From NCBI RefSeq assembly GCF_002151125.1, contig NZ_MDJZ01000005.1:372001-436000 (forward strand): 64,000 nt of DNA, read 5' to 3'. The position numbers and the translations under genes were made by a program. Positions 28,145 to 37,433 of this stretch are shown piece after piece. Each line of letters begins with the position of its first letter. The first letter of the stretch is position 1. The notes under the pieces are model-generated. The model saw nothing but the letters and a program-made list of their open reading frames with translations. It ran no database searches and had not been told where the DNA came from. The DNA comes from Clavibacter michiganensis. GTDB lineage: Bacteria; Actinomycetota; Actinomycetes; Actinomycetales; Microbacteriaceae.

Positions 28145-30458
28145 GGCTGAGGGTGGCCCTTCCGTCGGTGAGGCTGATGAGGGGCCCGCCGTGGAGGCGG
28201 ACGCGCAGCGGCACGTCCGGATCGGCCGTGACCTCGACGCCATCCTGGCCGTGCTCGACGCGGACGTCCACCGCGCGGCCCGTCGTGGGGCTCGTCACGC
28301 GCGCCGTGCGCGTGCCCGTGCCTCCGGGATGGATCGTCACGATCAGGCCGTCGAGGTGGTCGTGGTCGGGCCGGTCGACGCGCTCGGTCGTCGCGAGCAC
28401 GGCGCCCGCGCGCACCCAGATCGGCATGCTCATGACGTCGTGCACCTCGCGGTGCCAACCGCCGCCGGCGCGCACCTCGCCGGTGAGCAGGTTCGTCCAC
28501 GTGCCCGCGGGCAGGAGGTACTCGACCCGCCCGTCGGCGCTGAGCACCGGCGCCACCAGGATGTCGGATCCCAGCATGTACTGCCGGTCGAGGTGGTGGA
28601 CGGCCGGGTCGTCCGGGAACTCCAGCTGCATCGGCCGCATGAACGGGATGCCCGTCTCGTGCGCCTCGATGCCCACCTGGTGGAGGTACGGCATGAGGCC
28701 GAGCTTCAGGCGCGAGAAGCGGCGCGTCACGTCGACGGCCTCCTCGTCGAACGCCCACGGCACCCGGTAGCTGGTGGAACCGTGCAGGCGCGAGTGGCTG
28801 CTCATCATGCCGAACGCGACCCAGCGCTTGAACACCTCCGGGTCGGGTGTGCCCTCGAAGCCGCCGATGTCGTGGCTCCAGAAGCCGAACCCGCTGAACG
28901 CGAGGGACAGGCCGCCGCGCAGGGTCTCCGCCATCGACTCGAAGGAGGACGAGTTGTCCCCGCCCCAGTGCACGGGCATCCGCTGCCCGCCCGTCGTGGC
29001 GCTCCGCGCGAAGAGCACGGCGTCGCCCACGCCGCGGTGCTCCTCCAGCACCTCGAACACAGCCTGGTTGTAGAGCTGCGCGTACCAGTTGTGCATGGCC
29101 TCGGGCGCGGTGGCGTCCGCCCAGACGACGTCGAGCGGGATCCGCTCGCCGAAGTCGGCCTTGAGCGCGTCGACGCCCTGGTCGAGGAGGCCCCGCAGCT
29201 TGTCCTGGAACCATCGGGTGGCGGCCGGGCTCGTGAAGTCGACGAGGGCCATGCCCGCCTGCCAGAGGTCCCACTGCCACACGCGGCCGTCGGGCCGGCG
29301 AACGAGGTGGCCGAGCTGGCGGGCCTCCTCGAAGAGCACCGAGCGCTGGGCGATGTAGGGGTTGATCCACGCGCTGACCTTGAGGCCGCGGTCGTGGAGG
29401 CGCTGCAGCATGCCCACCGGGTCGGGGAAGACGCGGGCGTCCCAGACGAGGTCGGTCCACGTGAACTCGCGCATCCAGAAGCAGTCGAAGTGGAACACCG
29501 ACATGGGGAGGTCGCGCTCGCGCATCCCCTCGATGAAGCGCGTGACGGTCTCCTCGTCGTACTGCGTGGTGAACGAGGTGGAGAGCCACAGGCCGTACGA
29601 CCAGGCGGGGATCCGGGCCGGCCGGCCGGTGAGCTCCGTGTACCGGGCGAGCACCTCCTTCGGGGTCGGGCCGTCGAACACGAGGTACTCGATCGCCTCC
29701 CCCGCGGTGGAGAACTGCACGCGCTCCACCGTCTCGCTGCCGACCTCGAACGACACGTGCTCGGGCTGGTTGACGAGCACGCCGTAGCCGCGGTTGGTCA
29801 GGTAGAAGGGGATGCTCTTGTACGACTGCTCGCTCGAGGTCCCGCCGTCGGCGTTCCAGACGTCGACCGTCTGCCCGTTCTTGACGAGCGGGCCGAACCG
29901 CTCGCCGAGTCCGTATACGAGCTCGCCGACGCCGAGGCTGAGCTGCTCGTGGACGTAGGTGCGGGACGGCGCGAGCCCCGTCGTGGTGACGCCGGCGGTG
30001 CCCGTGGGCTCGGCCGGCACGGGGGCGCCGTCCGCGAGGGTGACGTAGCCGACGGACTTGTGGCCGCTCGAGGTGAGGACGCGGCCACCCGACTCGAACG
30101 TGAGGGACCAGGGCGCGCCCTTGCGGATGCGTGCGGTCAGGCCGCCGGTCGTGAGCGTGCCGCCCGCCTCGTCCGCGTGCGCGACGCCCTGGCCCTCCAC
30201 GGCGCCGACCAGGTCGAAGCCCGGGGACGGCGTGCCGCCGCGGTGGTGCTCGATCCGCACCCGCACCACGCCCTCGAGCGGGGACGACAGCGCCACCGAC
30301 AGCATCGGGCGGTTCAGGGTGTCACCCCGGCGCTCGATGCGCTTGGTCGGCGCGTACGCGCGCAGGGTGCCGCCGTCGGCCTCGACGTCGTAGGCTTCCT
30401 GGGCGTACTGCGCGTCGACGCCGGGGCGGACCTGCCAGAACCCGTCGGTGAACCTCAT
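28137..30458 (-). CDS. yicI: GH31 alpha-xylosidase (YicI type)
   Basis: A 773-residue family 31 glycosidase that releases alpha-linked xylose from isoprimeverose and xyloglucan oligosaccharides. It opens MRFTDGFWQVRPGVDAQYAQ, close to the YicI start. The likely nucleophile is Asp435 in LKADFGERIP and the acid/base Asp501 in HWGGDNSSS; the YicI-type FHFDCFWMREF is also present. No signal peptide, so cytoplasmic. Its ATG at 30458 overlaps the beta-galactosidase stop (ATGA) and has AGGA nearby. Specificity for xylose rather than glucose is inferred from the YicI-like motif set and from adjacent xylA. Confidence 0.93.
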
Positions 30459-32497
30459 CGCGCGTCCTCCCGGATGACGGCGACGGACCCTGCCGCGACG
30501 GGGGCACCCGCGGCGTGCCGCTCGCCCGTGACGAGGTCGAGCCCGTCGACGTCGAGCCGCAGGTCGCGGTCGGTGTGGTTGATGGCGAAGAGCCACGACG
30601 CGTCGTCGCCCACGCGGCGCACCCGCTCCAGGCCGGGCTCGCCTGCGGCGACCGGCGCGACGCCGGCGCGGCCGACGAGGTCGTCCACGAGCCGTCCTGC
30701 GCGCTCCCGGTCGAGGTGCGTGGAGACGTACGTCGCGGTGCCGGCACCGCGGTGGGCGCGCGTCTCGGCGGGCAGGCCCGCGAGGTCGCCCGAGGCGTAG
30801 GTCGCGACGACCTCCGCGTCGTCGGCCCGCAGGCGCTCCGTCCAGGTGCGGACGCGGCCGGGCGGATCGAGCAGCACCTCCTCGTCCGCCGACAGGGGCG
30901 CGAGCTCCTCCACGCGCACGCCGAGCAGGTCGCGGAGGAGCGCCGGGTAGCCGCCCGCGACGACGCGGTTGTGCAGGTCGACCATCCCGGAGAGGTACGT
31001 GACGGCGAGGTGCCCGCCGCCCTCCACGAACCGCGTGAGCGAGGCCGCCGCCTCGGGCGCGAGCGCGAAGAGCGTCGGCGCGAGCACGACCGCGTACCCG
31101 TCGAGGTCGTCATCGGGATGGAGCACGTCCACGGCGATCCCGCGGGCCGTGAGCTCGCGATGCAGCGTCAGCGGCGCGTCGAGCGCGGTGACGTCGACGC
31201 TCGGCTTCGGGCCGCAGCGGAGCGCCGTCCACGCGACGTGGTCCATGAGGATCGCGACCCGGGCGCGCTCGACGCGGCTGCCGGCCGCCTCGCGGATCCG
31301 GCGGAGCAGCGCCCCGAGCTCCGCGACCTCGCGGTACACCCGGGTGTCGGATCCCGCGTGCGGCACGACGGCGGAGTGGAACTGCTCGCTGCCGCCCGTC
31401 GACTGCCGCCATTGGAAGAAGAGCGCGCCCTCGGCCCCGCGGGCGATGTGCGCGAGGCTGTTCCGCGCGAGCTCGCCCGGCGACTTCGCGCGGTTGCGCG
31501 GCTGCCAGTTGACGGCCGACGTGCTGTGCTCGATGAGCAGCCACGGGTCGCCGTGCGCCATGCCGCGCACGCGGTCGGCGCTGAAGGACAGCTCGCCGTG
31601 CCGCTCCGGGTCGGCGGCGATCGTGTAGTGGTCGTTCGTGACGAGGTCGACCTCCTCAGCCCAGCGCCGGTAGTCGGCGACGCCCGGGTGGTTCTGCACC
31701 ATGAAGTTCGTGGTGACGGGGATCCCCGGTGTGATGCGCCGGAGCACCTCCCGCTCGGCGAGGTGGTGGCCGAGGAGCGCGTCCGAGGTGTACCGCTCGA
31801 ACGCGAGCTGCAGGCCCGGGTTGTGGCTCGTGCCGGAGAAGCGAGGCGGCAGCACCTGGTCGAACGACGTGTAGCGGTGGCCCCAGAAGGCCGTGCCCCA
31901 CGCCTCGACGAGGTCCTCGATGGTGGCGAAGCGGGCGCGCAGCCAGTCCTGGAAGGCGGCGGCTGTCTCGTCGCCGTAGTCGTGCGCGTTCTCGTTGCCG
32001 AGCTCGTTGCTGACGTGCCACATCCTGAGCGCGGGGTGCTCGCCATAGCGCCTGGCCATCCGCTCGACGATGCGCAGCGCGTAGCGGCGGAACGTCGCCG
32101 AGGCGGGAGACCAGGCCAGGCGGCCGCCCTGCGCGAGCCGGACGCCCCGGTCGGTGACGCACGCGATCTCCGGATGCGCCCGCATCAGCCAGATGGGCGG
32201 TGCGGCCGTGGGGGTGGCGAGGTTCACGCCGATGCCGCCCTCGTGCAGCAGGTCCATGATCCGGTCGAGCCAGCCGAAGTCGTACTCGCCGTCGGCGACC
32301 TCGATGAGGCCCCACGAGAAGACGCCGAGGTTCACGGAGTTGACGCCCGCCCGCCGCATGAGCTCGACGTCCTCGACCCACACCTCCTCGGGCCACTGCT
32401 CGGGGCTGTAGTCCCCGCCGAGGGCGAAGCCATCGGCGAGCGGCGGGAAGGTGGTGCCGGCCGGGAGGTCGGAGGATCGGGAGCGGATGCGCGTCAT
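30455..32497 (-). CDS. GH42 beta-galactosidase
   Basis: A 680-residue family 42 enzyme with the three-part layout: catalytic TIM barrel (about 1-390), trimerisation domain (about 400-610) and small C-terminal beta domain. The acid/base is Glu165 in HVSNELGNEN; the nucleophile is Glu323 in LLIEHSTSAVNW. No signal peptide, so it acts on imported galactosides. The ATG at 32497 has GAAGG upstream. Coupled to the alpha-xylosidase gene. Within this set it would remove beta-galactose from xyloglucan side chains, although galactan or arabinogalactan oligomers are equally compatible with family 42. It is separated from the upstream permease gene by tandem hairpins. Confidence 0.94.
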   Translation of the reverse strand: MTRIRSRSSDLPAGTTFPPLADGFALGGDYSPEQWPEEVWVEDVELMRRAGVNSVNLGVFSWGLIEVADGEYDFGWLDRIMDLLHEGGIGVNLATPTAAPPIWLMRAHPEIACVTDRGVRLAQGGRLAWSPASATFRRYALRIVERMARRYGEHPALRMWHVSNELGNENAHDYGDETAAAFQDWLRARFATIEDLVEAWGTAFWGHRYTSFDQVLPPRFSGTSHNPGLQLAFERYTSDALLGHHLAEREVLRRITPGIPVTTNFMVQNHPGVADYRRWAEEVDLVTNDHYTIAADPERHGELSFSADRVRGMAHGDPWLLIEHSTSAVNWQPRNRAKSPGELARNSLAHIARGAEGALFFQWRQSTGGSEQFHSAVVPHAGSDTRVYREVAELGALLRRIREAAGSRVERARVAILMDHVAWTALRCGPKPSVDVTALDAPLTLHRELTARGIAVDVLHPDDDLDGYAVVLAPTLFALAPEAAASLTRFVEGGGHLAVTYLSGMVDLHNRVVAGGYPALLRDLLGVRVEELAPLSADEEVLLDPPGRVRTWTERLRADDAEVVATYASGDLAGLPAETRAHRGAGTATYVSTHLDRERAGRLVDDLVGRAGVAPVAAGEPGLERVRRVGDDASWLFAINHTDRDLRLDVDGLDLVTGERHAAGAPVAAGSVAVIREDAR

Positions 32498-32521
32498 GTG
32501 GTCGCCTTCGAGGGAGCGTGG

Positions 32522-32573
32522 GGAGCGGGAGCCGCTCCGGGTGGAGGGGCGGCGGACGTGTGTCCGCCGCCCC
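32522..32573 (-). terminator. Two tandem hairpins between permease and beta-galactosidase genes
   Basis: Hairpin 1: GGAGCGG (32522-32528) with CCGCTCC (32532-32538). Hairpin 2: a 12-bp perfect stem at 32546-32557 and 32562-32573 with GTGT loop. They fill the gap inside the operon, so they may act as a partial terminator or as an RNA stabiliser giving different levels of transporter and enzymes. Confidence 0.65.
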
Positions 32574-32589
32574 GGGGTGGTCGTCCGCG

Positions 32590-33534
32590 TCAGCCCTTGA
32601 GGCCGCCGGACAGGAGGTCGAGCCGCCAGAAGCGCTGCAGGAACAGCATCAGCAGCACGAGCGGGATGATCGACACCGCCGCGCCGGCGATGGCCAGCGA
32701 GTACAGCGCGGGCGTCCCCGACCCCTTGGACAGCAGCGTGTAGAGCCCGACGGTCAGCGGGTAGCTGTCCTGGTCGCTGAGCATCACGAAGGGCAGCAGG
32801 AAGTTGTTCCAGATGCCCACGAACTGCAGCATGAAGACGGTGACCATCCCGGGCAGCATCATCGGCGTCGCGATGAGCCGGAAGATCCGCCACTCCCCCG
32901 CGCCGTCCAGCCGCGCCGCCTCGAGCGTGTCCTGCGGCACCGCGGATGCCGCGTAGACGCGCGACAGGTAGATGCCGAACGGACTGATGATGAGCGGCAG
33001 CAGCACCGACAGGTACCCGCCCGCGAGCCCCAGCTGCGACAGCAGGAGGTACTGCGGGATCGCCAGGGTGATGCCCGGGATGAGCACGCCGCCGAGGATC
33101 GAGTAGAAGATCAGGCTGCGCCCGCGGAACTCGTACTTCGCGAGCGCGTACCCGCACATCGCGGACACGACGGTGGACAGCACGCTGCCCAGCCCCGCGT
33201 ACAGCAGCGAGTTCAACGACCAGAGGCCGTACTGGCCGCCGCCGTAGGAGAACAGGTCGGTGAGGTTCTGCACGAGCCCGGTGCCCGGGGCGAACGAGAA
33301 GGTGGTGAAGAGCTCGCTCCGCCCCTTCGTGGTCGCCATGAACACCCACGCGACGGGGATGAGGCAGTACAGCGCGCCGATGAGGAGCACCGCGGTGGGG
33401 ATCACGCGCTCGGCGAGCGAGCCCGGCCGCTTCCGCCTGCGGGGAGCGGACGAGCCGCCCCGCGCGGGTCGTCGGCGCGCGGCCTCCCGCTCGGCCTCCC
33501 GCTCGGCGCGGCGCTCGGCCGTCACGGCGCTCAC
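32590..33534 (-). CDS. Carbohydrate ABC transporter permease (CUT1, MalG-like)
   Basis: A 314-residue permease with a basic N-terminal tail (about 40 residues rich in Arg/Glu) and six predicted helices. The cytoplasmic EAA loop is AVPQDTLEAARLDGAGEWRI (about residues 205-224), which contacts the ATPase. GTG at 33534 overlaps the stop of the preceding permease gene by four bases. It forms the second half of the channel for the LacI-controlled importer that precedes the glycosidases. Confidence 0.94.
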   Translation of the reverse strand: MSAVTAERRAEREAEREAARRRPARGGSSAPRRRKRPGSLAERVIPTAVLLIGALYCLIPVAWVFMATTKGRSELFTTFSFAPGTGLVQNLTDLFSYGGGQYGLWSLNSLLYAGLGSVLSTVVSAMCGYALAKYEFRGRSLIFYSILGGVLIPGITLAIPQYLLLSQLGLAGGYLSVLLPLIISPFGIYLSRVYAASAVPQDTLEAARLDGAGEWRIFRLIATPMMLPGMVTVFMLQFVGIWNNFLLPFVMLSDQDSYPLTVGLYTLLSKGSGTPALYSLAIAGAAVSIIPLVLLMLFLQRFWRLDLLSGGLKG

Positions 33535-34502
33535 GAGACGGACCCCGCGGTGCGGCGGTTGGTGATCCACAGCACGAGGGCGGACACGAGGACCGTCCCG
33601 AGCGCGAGCACCACCGAGAGCGCGGCGGCCCCCGGCAGGTCGTCGGTGAGGAAGGCGTTGCGGTAGATCGTCATGAGGGGCACCCAGGTCTGGCTGATGA
33701 CGGAGGTCAACGGCTTGAGCGTGGTCGGCTCGCCGTAGAGCTGCAGCGCGCCGATGAGGGAGAAGATGCCGGTGAGCACCAGAGCGGGCACCACCAGCGG
33801 GATCTTGATGCGGAGCGCGATCTGCAGCTCCCCGGCGCCGTCGATGCGCGCGGCCTCGTAGATCTCCGCCGGCACGCCACGCAGGGACGTGTAGATGATG
33901 ATCATGTTGAAGCCCACGCCGCCCCACACCGAGATGTTCGCGACGGAGGCGTAGATCGCCGGATCGCCGAGGAACGGGATCACGCCGCCGCCGAGCGCCT
34001 CGGACACGGCCGAGAACGGGCTCGTGCCGGGCAGGTACATGAAGCCCCAGAGGAGCGCCGCGACCACGCCGGGTACGGCGTACGGGATGAAGATCGCCGT
34101 GCGCGCGAACCGGGTCGCGCGGGCGGCCGGCACGTCGAGCATGAGCGCGAACAGCAGCGCGAGCCCCAGCGTGAACGGAACCGCGAGGATCCCGTAGAGC
34201 GCGAGCCGCCCGAAGCCGGCCCCGAGCTCGGGGTCGGTGAGGACGGCCGCGTAGTTGTCGAGGCCGGCGAACACCTGCACGCGCGTGCCGAGGATCCCGC
34301 CGCCCTCGAGGCGGTAGGTCTGCAGGCTCAGCCAGGCCGCGTACACGATCGGCACGAGCATGAAGACGACGAAGAGGATCACGGCGGGCGCGGCGAAGAG
34401 GTACGGCGCCCACCGCACGGGGCGGCGGCGGACGCCGACCCGTGCGATCGGTGGGGACCCGGGCTGGACCGCCTGCGCGGCGGCGACGGGCGTGATGGTC
34501 AC
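33531..34502 (-). CDS. Carbohydrate ABC transporter permease (CUT1, MalF-like)
   Basis: A 323-residue permease. A first helix (about 35-55, LFAAPAVILFVVFMLVPIVY) and five more helices follow; the EAA loop is GVPAEIYEAARIDGAGELQI. GTG at 34502 is preceded by GGAGG and lies 11 bases after the binding-protein stop. No ATPase gene exists in this operon, so the complete importer needs a shared ATPase encoded elsewhere, as with MsiK in streptomycetes. Confidence 0.94.
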   Translation of the reverse strand: MTITPVAAAQAVQPGSPPIARVGVRRRPVRWAPYLFAAPAVILFVVFMLVPIVYAAWLSLQTYRLEGGGILGTRVQVFAGLDNYAAVLTDPELGAGFGRLALYGILAVPFTLGLALLFALMLDVPAARATRFARTAIFIPYAVPGVVAALLWGFMYLPGTSPFSAVSEALGGGVIPFLGDPAIYASVANISVWGGVGFNMIIIYTSLRGVPAEIYEAARIDGAGELQIALRIKIPLVVPALVLTGIFSLIGALQLYGEPTTLKPLTSVISQTWVPLMTIYRNAFLTDDLPGAAALSVVLALGTVLVSALVLWITNRRTAGSVS

Positions 34503-34513
34503 GAGCGCCTCCG

Positions 34514-35809
34514 TCAGTCGGCCACGGTGAAGCCGGACTTGGTCATGTCCGCCTCCACGACGTCCTGCACCGCGCTGAACGCGTCGCGCCACGGGGTGCC
34601 GTCGGTGATCGCCTTGTTGAGCGCGTCGGTCATGGCCGTCTCGGCGACGTTGACGTTCGGGCCCCAGGTGACGGGGATGGTGTCGGCGGAGATGTCCGCG
34701 GCGATGCGGTAGTAGTCCGTCTGCTGCGGCATGAGGGCGGGCGGGGCGCTCTCGGCGGCGAGCTCCTGACCGCTGGTCGCGGCCGGGTAGCCGTTCTGCA
34801 CGTTGAGCACGAGGCCCGCGCCCTCGTCGCTGGCGTTCAGCCACTTGGCGAACTCCGCGGCCTCCTCGGGGTGGTCGGAGCCCTTGGTGACGATGACGCC
34901 GGAACCGCCCTGGTACGCGACGGCCGCCTCACCGGGGGTCCACTGCGGCAGCGGGCTCATCGACCACTTGCCGATGGTGTCGGGCGCGACGCCCTCGATC
35001 ACGCCGGGCGCCCAGAGCGCGGACGGCCAGGAGAGGAACTTGCCGGCGTTGGCCTTGGCGTTCCACTCGGGGGTGAGGATCGGGTCGGTGCTGATGAGGT
35101 CGCGGTCGGCGAGGTCCTGGAAGTAGTCCGCGACCTCGAGCGAGGCGTCGTCGCCGATGCCGACGGACCAGGTGCTGCCGGAGACGTCCCACCACGATGC
35201 GCCGGCCTGCGTGGCGACGCCCGCGAAGAAGCCGAACTGGTCGGCGGGGATGCTCGCGATGTACGCCTCGGGGTCGGCGTCCCGCACCTTCTGCGCGGCG
35301 TCGGCGAACTCGGCCCAGGTGGTCGGGACGGGGATGCCCCACTGCTCGAGCAGATCGCTGCGGTAGACGAGCGCCATCGGGCCGACGTCCTGCGGGAGGG
35401 CGAAGACGTGGTCGTCGAAGGTGACCTGGTCCCAGGTGCCCTGCGTGTAGGCGTCCTCGACGTCGGCGACCTGCTCGGTGATGTCGAGCGGCACGTCGGC
35501 GACGATCAGCGACGGGAGGGTCGTGTACTCGACGGCCGAGAGGTCGGGCGCGTTGCCGGCCCGGCTCGCGGTGAGCAGCTTGGCGGAGGAGTCGCGTCCG
35601 CCGCCCGCGTCCGTGTACTTGACCTGGATGTCGGGGTTCTGCTCGTTCCAGGTGTCGACCAGCTCCTGGGTGTTGGGGGCCCACGACCAGAAGTCGAGGG
35701 TGACCTTCCCGCCCGAGGCGGAGTCGTCGCCGGAGGCGGAGCAGCCGCCGAGGAGGAGGGCGCCGACGCCGACGGCGGCGAGCGAGGTGAGGATCCTGCG
35801 TGAGTTCAT
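34514..35809 (-). CDS. Carbohydrate ABC transporter substrate-binding lipoprotein (CUT1)
   Basis: A 431-residue extracellular solute-binding protein. Lipoprotein signal peptide with lipobox LLGGC (Cys23), then a MalE-like domain starting VTLDFWSWAPNTQELVDTWN. ATG at 35809 has AAGGAAG seven bases upstream. It is the first transport gene after lacI and carries its own upstream operator at 35833-35846. From the downstream enzymes the ligand is probably a galactosylated or xylosylated plant oligosaccharide; binding specificity cannot be read from sequence. Confidence 0.94.
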   Translation of the reverse strand: MNSRRILTSLAAVGVGALLLGGCSASGDDSASGGKVTLDFWSWAPNTQELVDTWNEQNPDIQVKYTDAGGGRDSSAKLLTASRAGNAPDLSAVEYTTLPSLIVADVPLDITEQVADVEDAYTQGTWDQVTFDDHVFALPQDVGPMALVYRSDLLEQWGIPVPTTWAEFADAAQKVRDADPEAYIASIPADQFGFFAGVATQAGASWWDVSGSTWSVGIGDDASLEVADYFQDLADRDLISTDPILTPEWNAKANAGKFLSWPSALWAPGVIEGVAPDTIGKWSMSPLPQWTPGEAAVAYQGGSGVIVTKGSDHPEEAAEFAKWLNASDEGAGLVLNVQNGYPAATSGQELAAESAPPALMPQQTDYYRIAADISADTIPVTWGPNVNVAETAMTDALNKAITDGTPWRDAFSAVQDVVEADMTKSGFTVAD

Positions 35810-35832
35810 TGCTTCTTCCTTGAGGCGATGCG

Positions 35833-35846
35833 TCGAAGCGTTTCGA
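35833..35846. promoter_or_regulatory. LacI-type operator before the transport/glycosidase operon
   Basis: TCGAAGCGTTTCGA, flanked on both sides so that CGTCGAA and TTCGACG are complementary arms. It lies 24 bases upstream of the binding-protein start and shares the GAAGCG core with the two sites in front of the adjacent lacI gene. I could not assign -35/-10 boxes here. Confidence 0.72.
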
Positions 35847-35890
35847 CGATGGGCGGTGTGGTGGAGGGACGTGCGGTGCGAGGGGCGGGG

Positions 35891-36934
35891 CTAGGCCGCG
35901 ATGGGCTCGGGGGCGGGCGCGTCGCGGGCCGGGGGCGCCGCGACGGATCCGCGGGACAGGTACTGCGGCGGGATCAGCTCGACGTGCGGCTCGCGCCGCC
36001 CGTCCAGCTGCTGCATGAGGAGCTCGACGGCACGACGCCCCTGCTCCTCGGCGGGCAGCGGGATGACGTCGAGCGCGGGCACGAGGTGGTCGGTGCTGAA
36101 GCTCGAGCAGGCAGACACGATCGACAGATCCTCGGGCACGCGCATGCCGCGCTCGCGGAGCAGCTCCAGCAGGATCGCATGCACGTTCTCGTTGCAGTTG
36201 AGCACGAGGGCGGTGAGGTCCGGGAGCTGGCACCGCACGTCGTCGAAGGCCTCGGCGACGGCCTCGCGGGTCGCCTCGGTCGTGTGGAAGGCCGTCGTCA
36301 CGCTCCGGGTCGCGCCCGCGGCGAGGAACCCGTCGCGGAAGCGGGGCGCGAAGTTGGAGCCGCGGTCGTAGAGGTGCTGGGAGTGCCCGAGCAGGCCGAT
36401 CGACGCGTGCCCGAGGTCGGCGAGCCGTTGCACGGCGAGATCGGCCGCGGACTCGAAGTCGAGGTCGACGCACGTGAGACCGGCGATGTCGTGAGGGATG
36501 CCGATGAGGGCGGTCGGCAGGTCGAGGGCGCGGATCACGGGGAGGCGCTCATCATCGACCGCGACGTCCATCATCACGACGCCGTCGACGAGAGAGCTCG
36601 AGGAGACGCGGCCGAGGCCGGAGAGACTGTCGCCCTGGGTGAGGAGCAGCACGTCGTAGTCGTAGGACCGGGCCGCCGTGACGACCGCGAGCACGAACGA
36701 CATGAGCGCCGGCGGGTGAGTGTGGCCGTGCATCGGCGCTGTGAGCGCGATGATGCTCGTGCGCGAGCCGGCCAGCATCCGCGCACCGGCGTTCGGCCGG
36801 TAGCCGAGCTCCTGCACGGCGCGGTCGACGCGGGCGCGCGTCGCGGCGGTGATGGTCCTCTTGCCGGAGAGCGCATACGACACGGTGCTGATGGACACCC
36901 CGGCGACCCGCGCGACGTCGTGGATGGTGGCCAT
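35891..36934 (-). CDS. LacI family transcriptional regulator of the oligosaccharide locus
   Basis: A 347-residue repressor. The helix-turn-helix is ATIHDVARVAGVSISTVSYA (residues 2-21), with hinge helix PNAGARMLAGSRTS, then the periplasmic-binding-type effector domain ending in a Pro/Ala-rich tail. ATG at 36934 is preferred because GGAG lies eight bases upstream and the family normally begins MATIHDVA; an in-frame ATG at 36982 would add 16 residues across the operator. It is immediately upstream of the importer operon and has two operators in its own promoter region, so it should regulate both itself and the locus. Confidence 0.93.
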   Translation of the reverse strand: MATIHDVARVAGVSISTVSYALSGKRTITAATRARVDRAVQELGYRPNAGARMLAGSRTSIIALTAPMHGHTHPPALMSFVLAVVTAARSYDYDVLLLTQGDSLSGLGRVSSSSLVDGVVMMDVAVDDERLPVIRALDLPTALIGIPHDIAGLTCVDLDFESAADLAVQRLADLGHASIGLLGHSQHLYDRGSNFAPRFRDGFLAAGATRSVTTAFHTTEATREAVAEAFDDVRCQLPDLTALVLNCNENVHAILLELLRERGMRVPEDLSIVSACSSFSTDHLVPALDVIPLPAEEQGRRAVELLMQQLDGRREPHVELIPPQYLSRGSVAAPPARDAPAPEPIAA

Positions 36935-36951
36935 GCTGTGACTCCGTCGTC

Positions 36952-37009
36952 TAAGCGCTTCGATGATCCGAACAGGACCCACGGTAGGTCATCGAAGCGC
37001 TTCGCACAA
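36952..37009 (-). promoter_or_regulatory. Promoter of the lacI gene with two operators
   Basis: On the minus strand -35 TTGTGC (37004-37009) and -10 TACCGT (36981-36986) are 17 bases apart. The palindrome CGAAGCGCTTCG (36993-37004) lies within the spacer; a second copy, TAAGCGCTTCGA (36952-36963), lies after the expected start point. Both contain the AAGCGCTT core, so autoregulation, possibly through looping between sites 41 bases apart, is likely. Confidence 0.7.
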
Positions 37010-37361
37010 GATTCGATCGCACGCATGCGATAGGTCGGAACGACCGACGGGGACGGGATCCCGTCAGCGCGCATCTACCCACTCCCCCGCGCCGGCCACG
37101 GCTCAGCCGGCTCAGCTAGCTCAGCCCATCGCTCGTCGGGCGCCTTTCCAGCGGCGAGCTCCGGCATCGCGGTGAGCCGGCCGCCGACGACATGCCGACC
37201 ACCGCCGGATCCACGGGGGCGTCGCGGCGAGCCCCCATCCGGACATCCCGATGCGGACCGCCGGCACCTCGATCCCGCTGCGCCTGCGCCGCGTGATCGC
37301 GACTGCCGGATGGGTGGTCTCGTCGTCGAGGCACATCCGCTCCCGTCCGAGCCTCGGCGCA
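37010..37361. other. Intergenic region between lacI and xylA
   Basis: About 350 bases without a convincing gene. It contains a 9-bp tandem triplicate (GCTCAGCCG, GCTCAGCTA, GCTCAGCCC at 37101-37127). A short minus-strand reading frame of 71 codons (37121-37336, start MCLDDETTHPAV) has GGGAG before its ATG and good codon use only in its first half; it would face away from xylA, where a regulator is often found in relatives. I treat it as unproven, perhaps a decayed gene. Confidence 0.35.
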
Positions 37362-37403
37362 TTGTGCGCTGGCACGCCAGCGCTATAGGTTGTACGTAGC
37401 AAC
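37362..37403 (+). promoter_or_regulatory. xylA promoter with inverted-repeat operator
   Basis: -35 TTGTGC (37362-37367), 16-base spacer, -10 TATAGG (37384-37389). GTTGTACGTAGCAAC (37389-37403), with GTTG/CAAC arms, begins at the end of the -10 box and covers the expected start point, as for a repressor site. The adjacent CAAATC extends it toward a TTTGTT-type XylR (ROK) half-site; the actual regulator is unknown. Confidence 0.6.
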
Positions 37404-37433
37404 AAATCACCGACGACGCTGACAGGAGACACC

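Noticed and set aside
36935-36982. Upstream ATG start for the LacI regulator (16 extra residues)
   Set aside because: It would place the second operator inside the coding region; the later ATG has a well-spaced GGAG and matches the usual family start.
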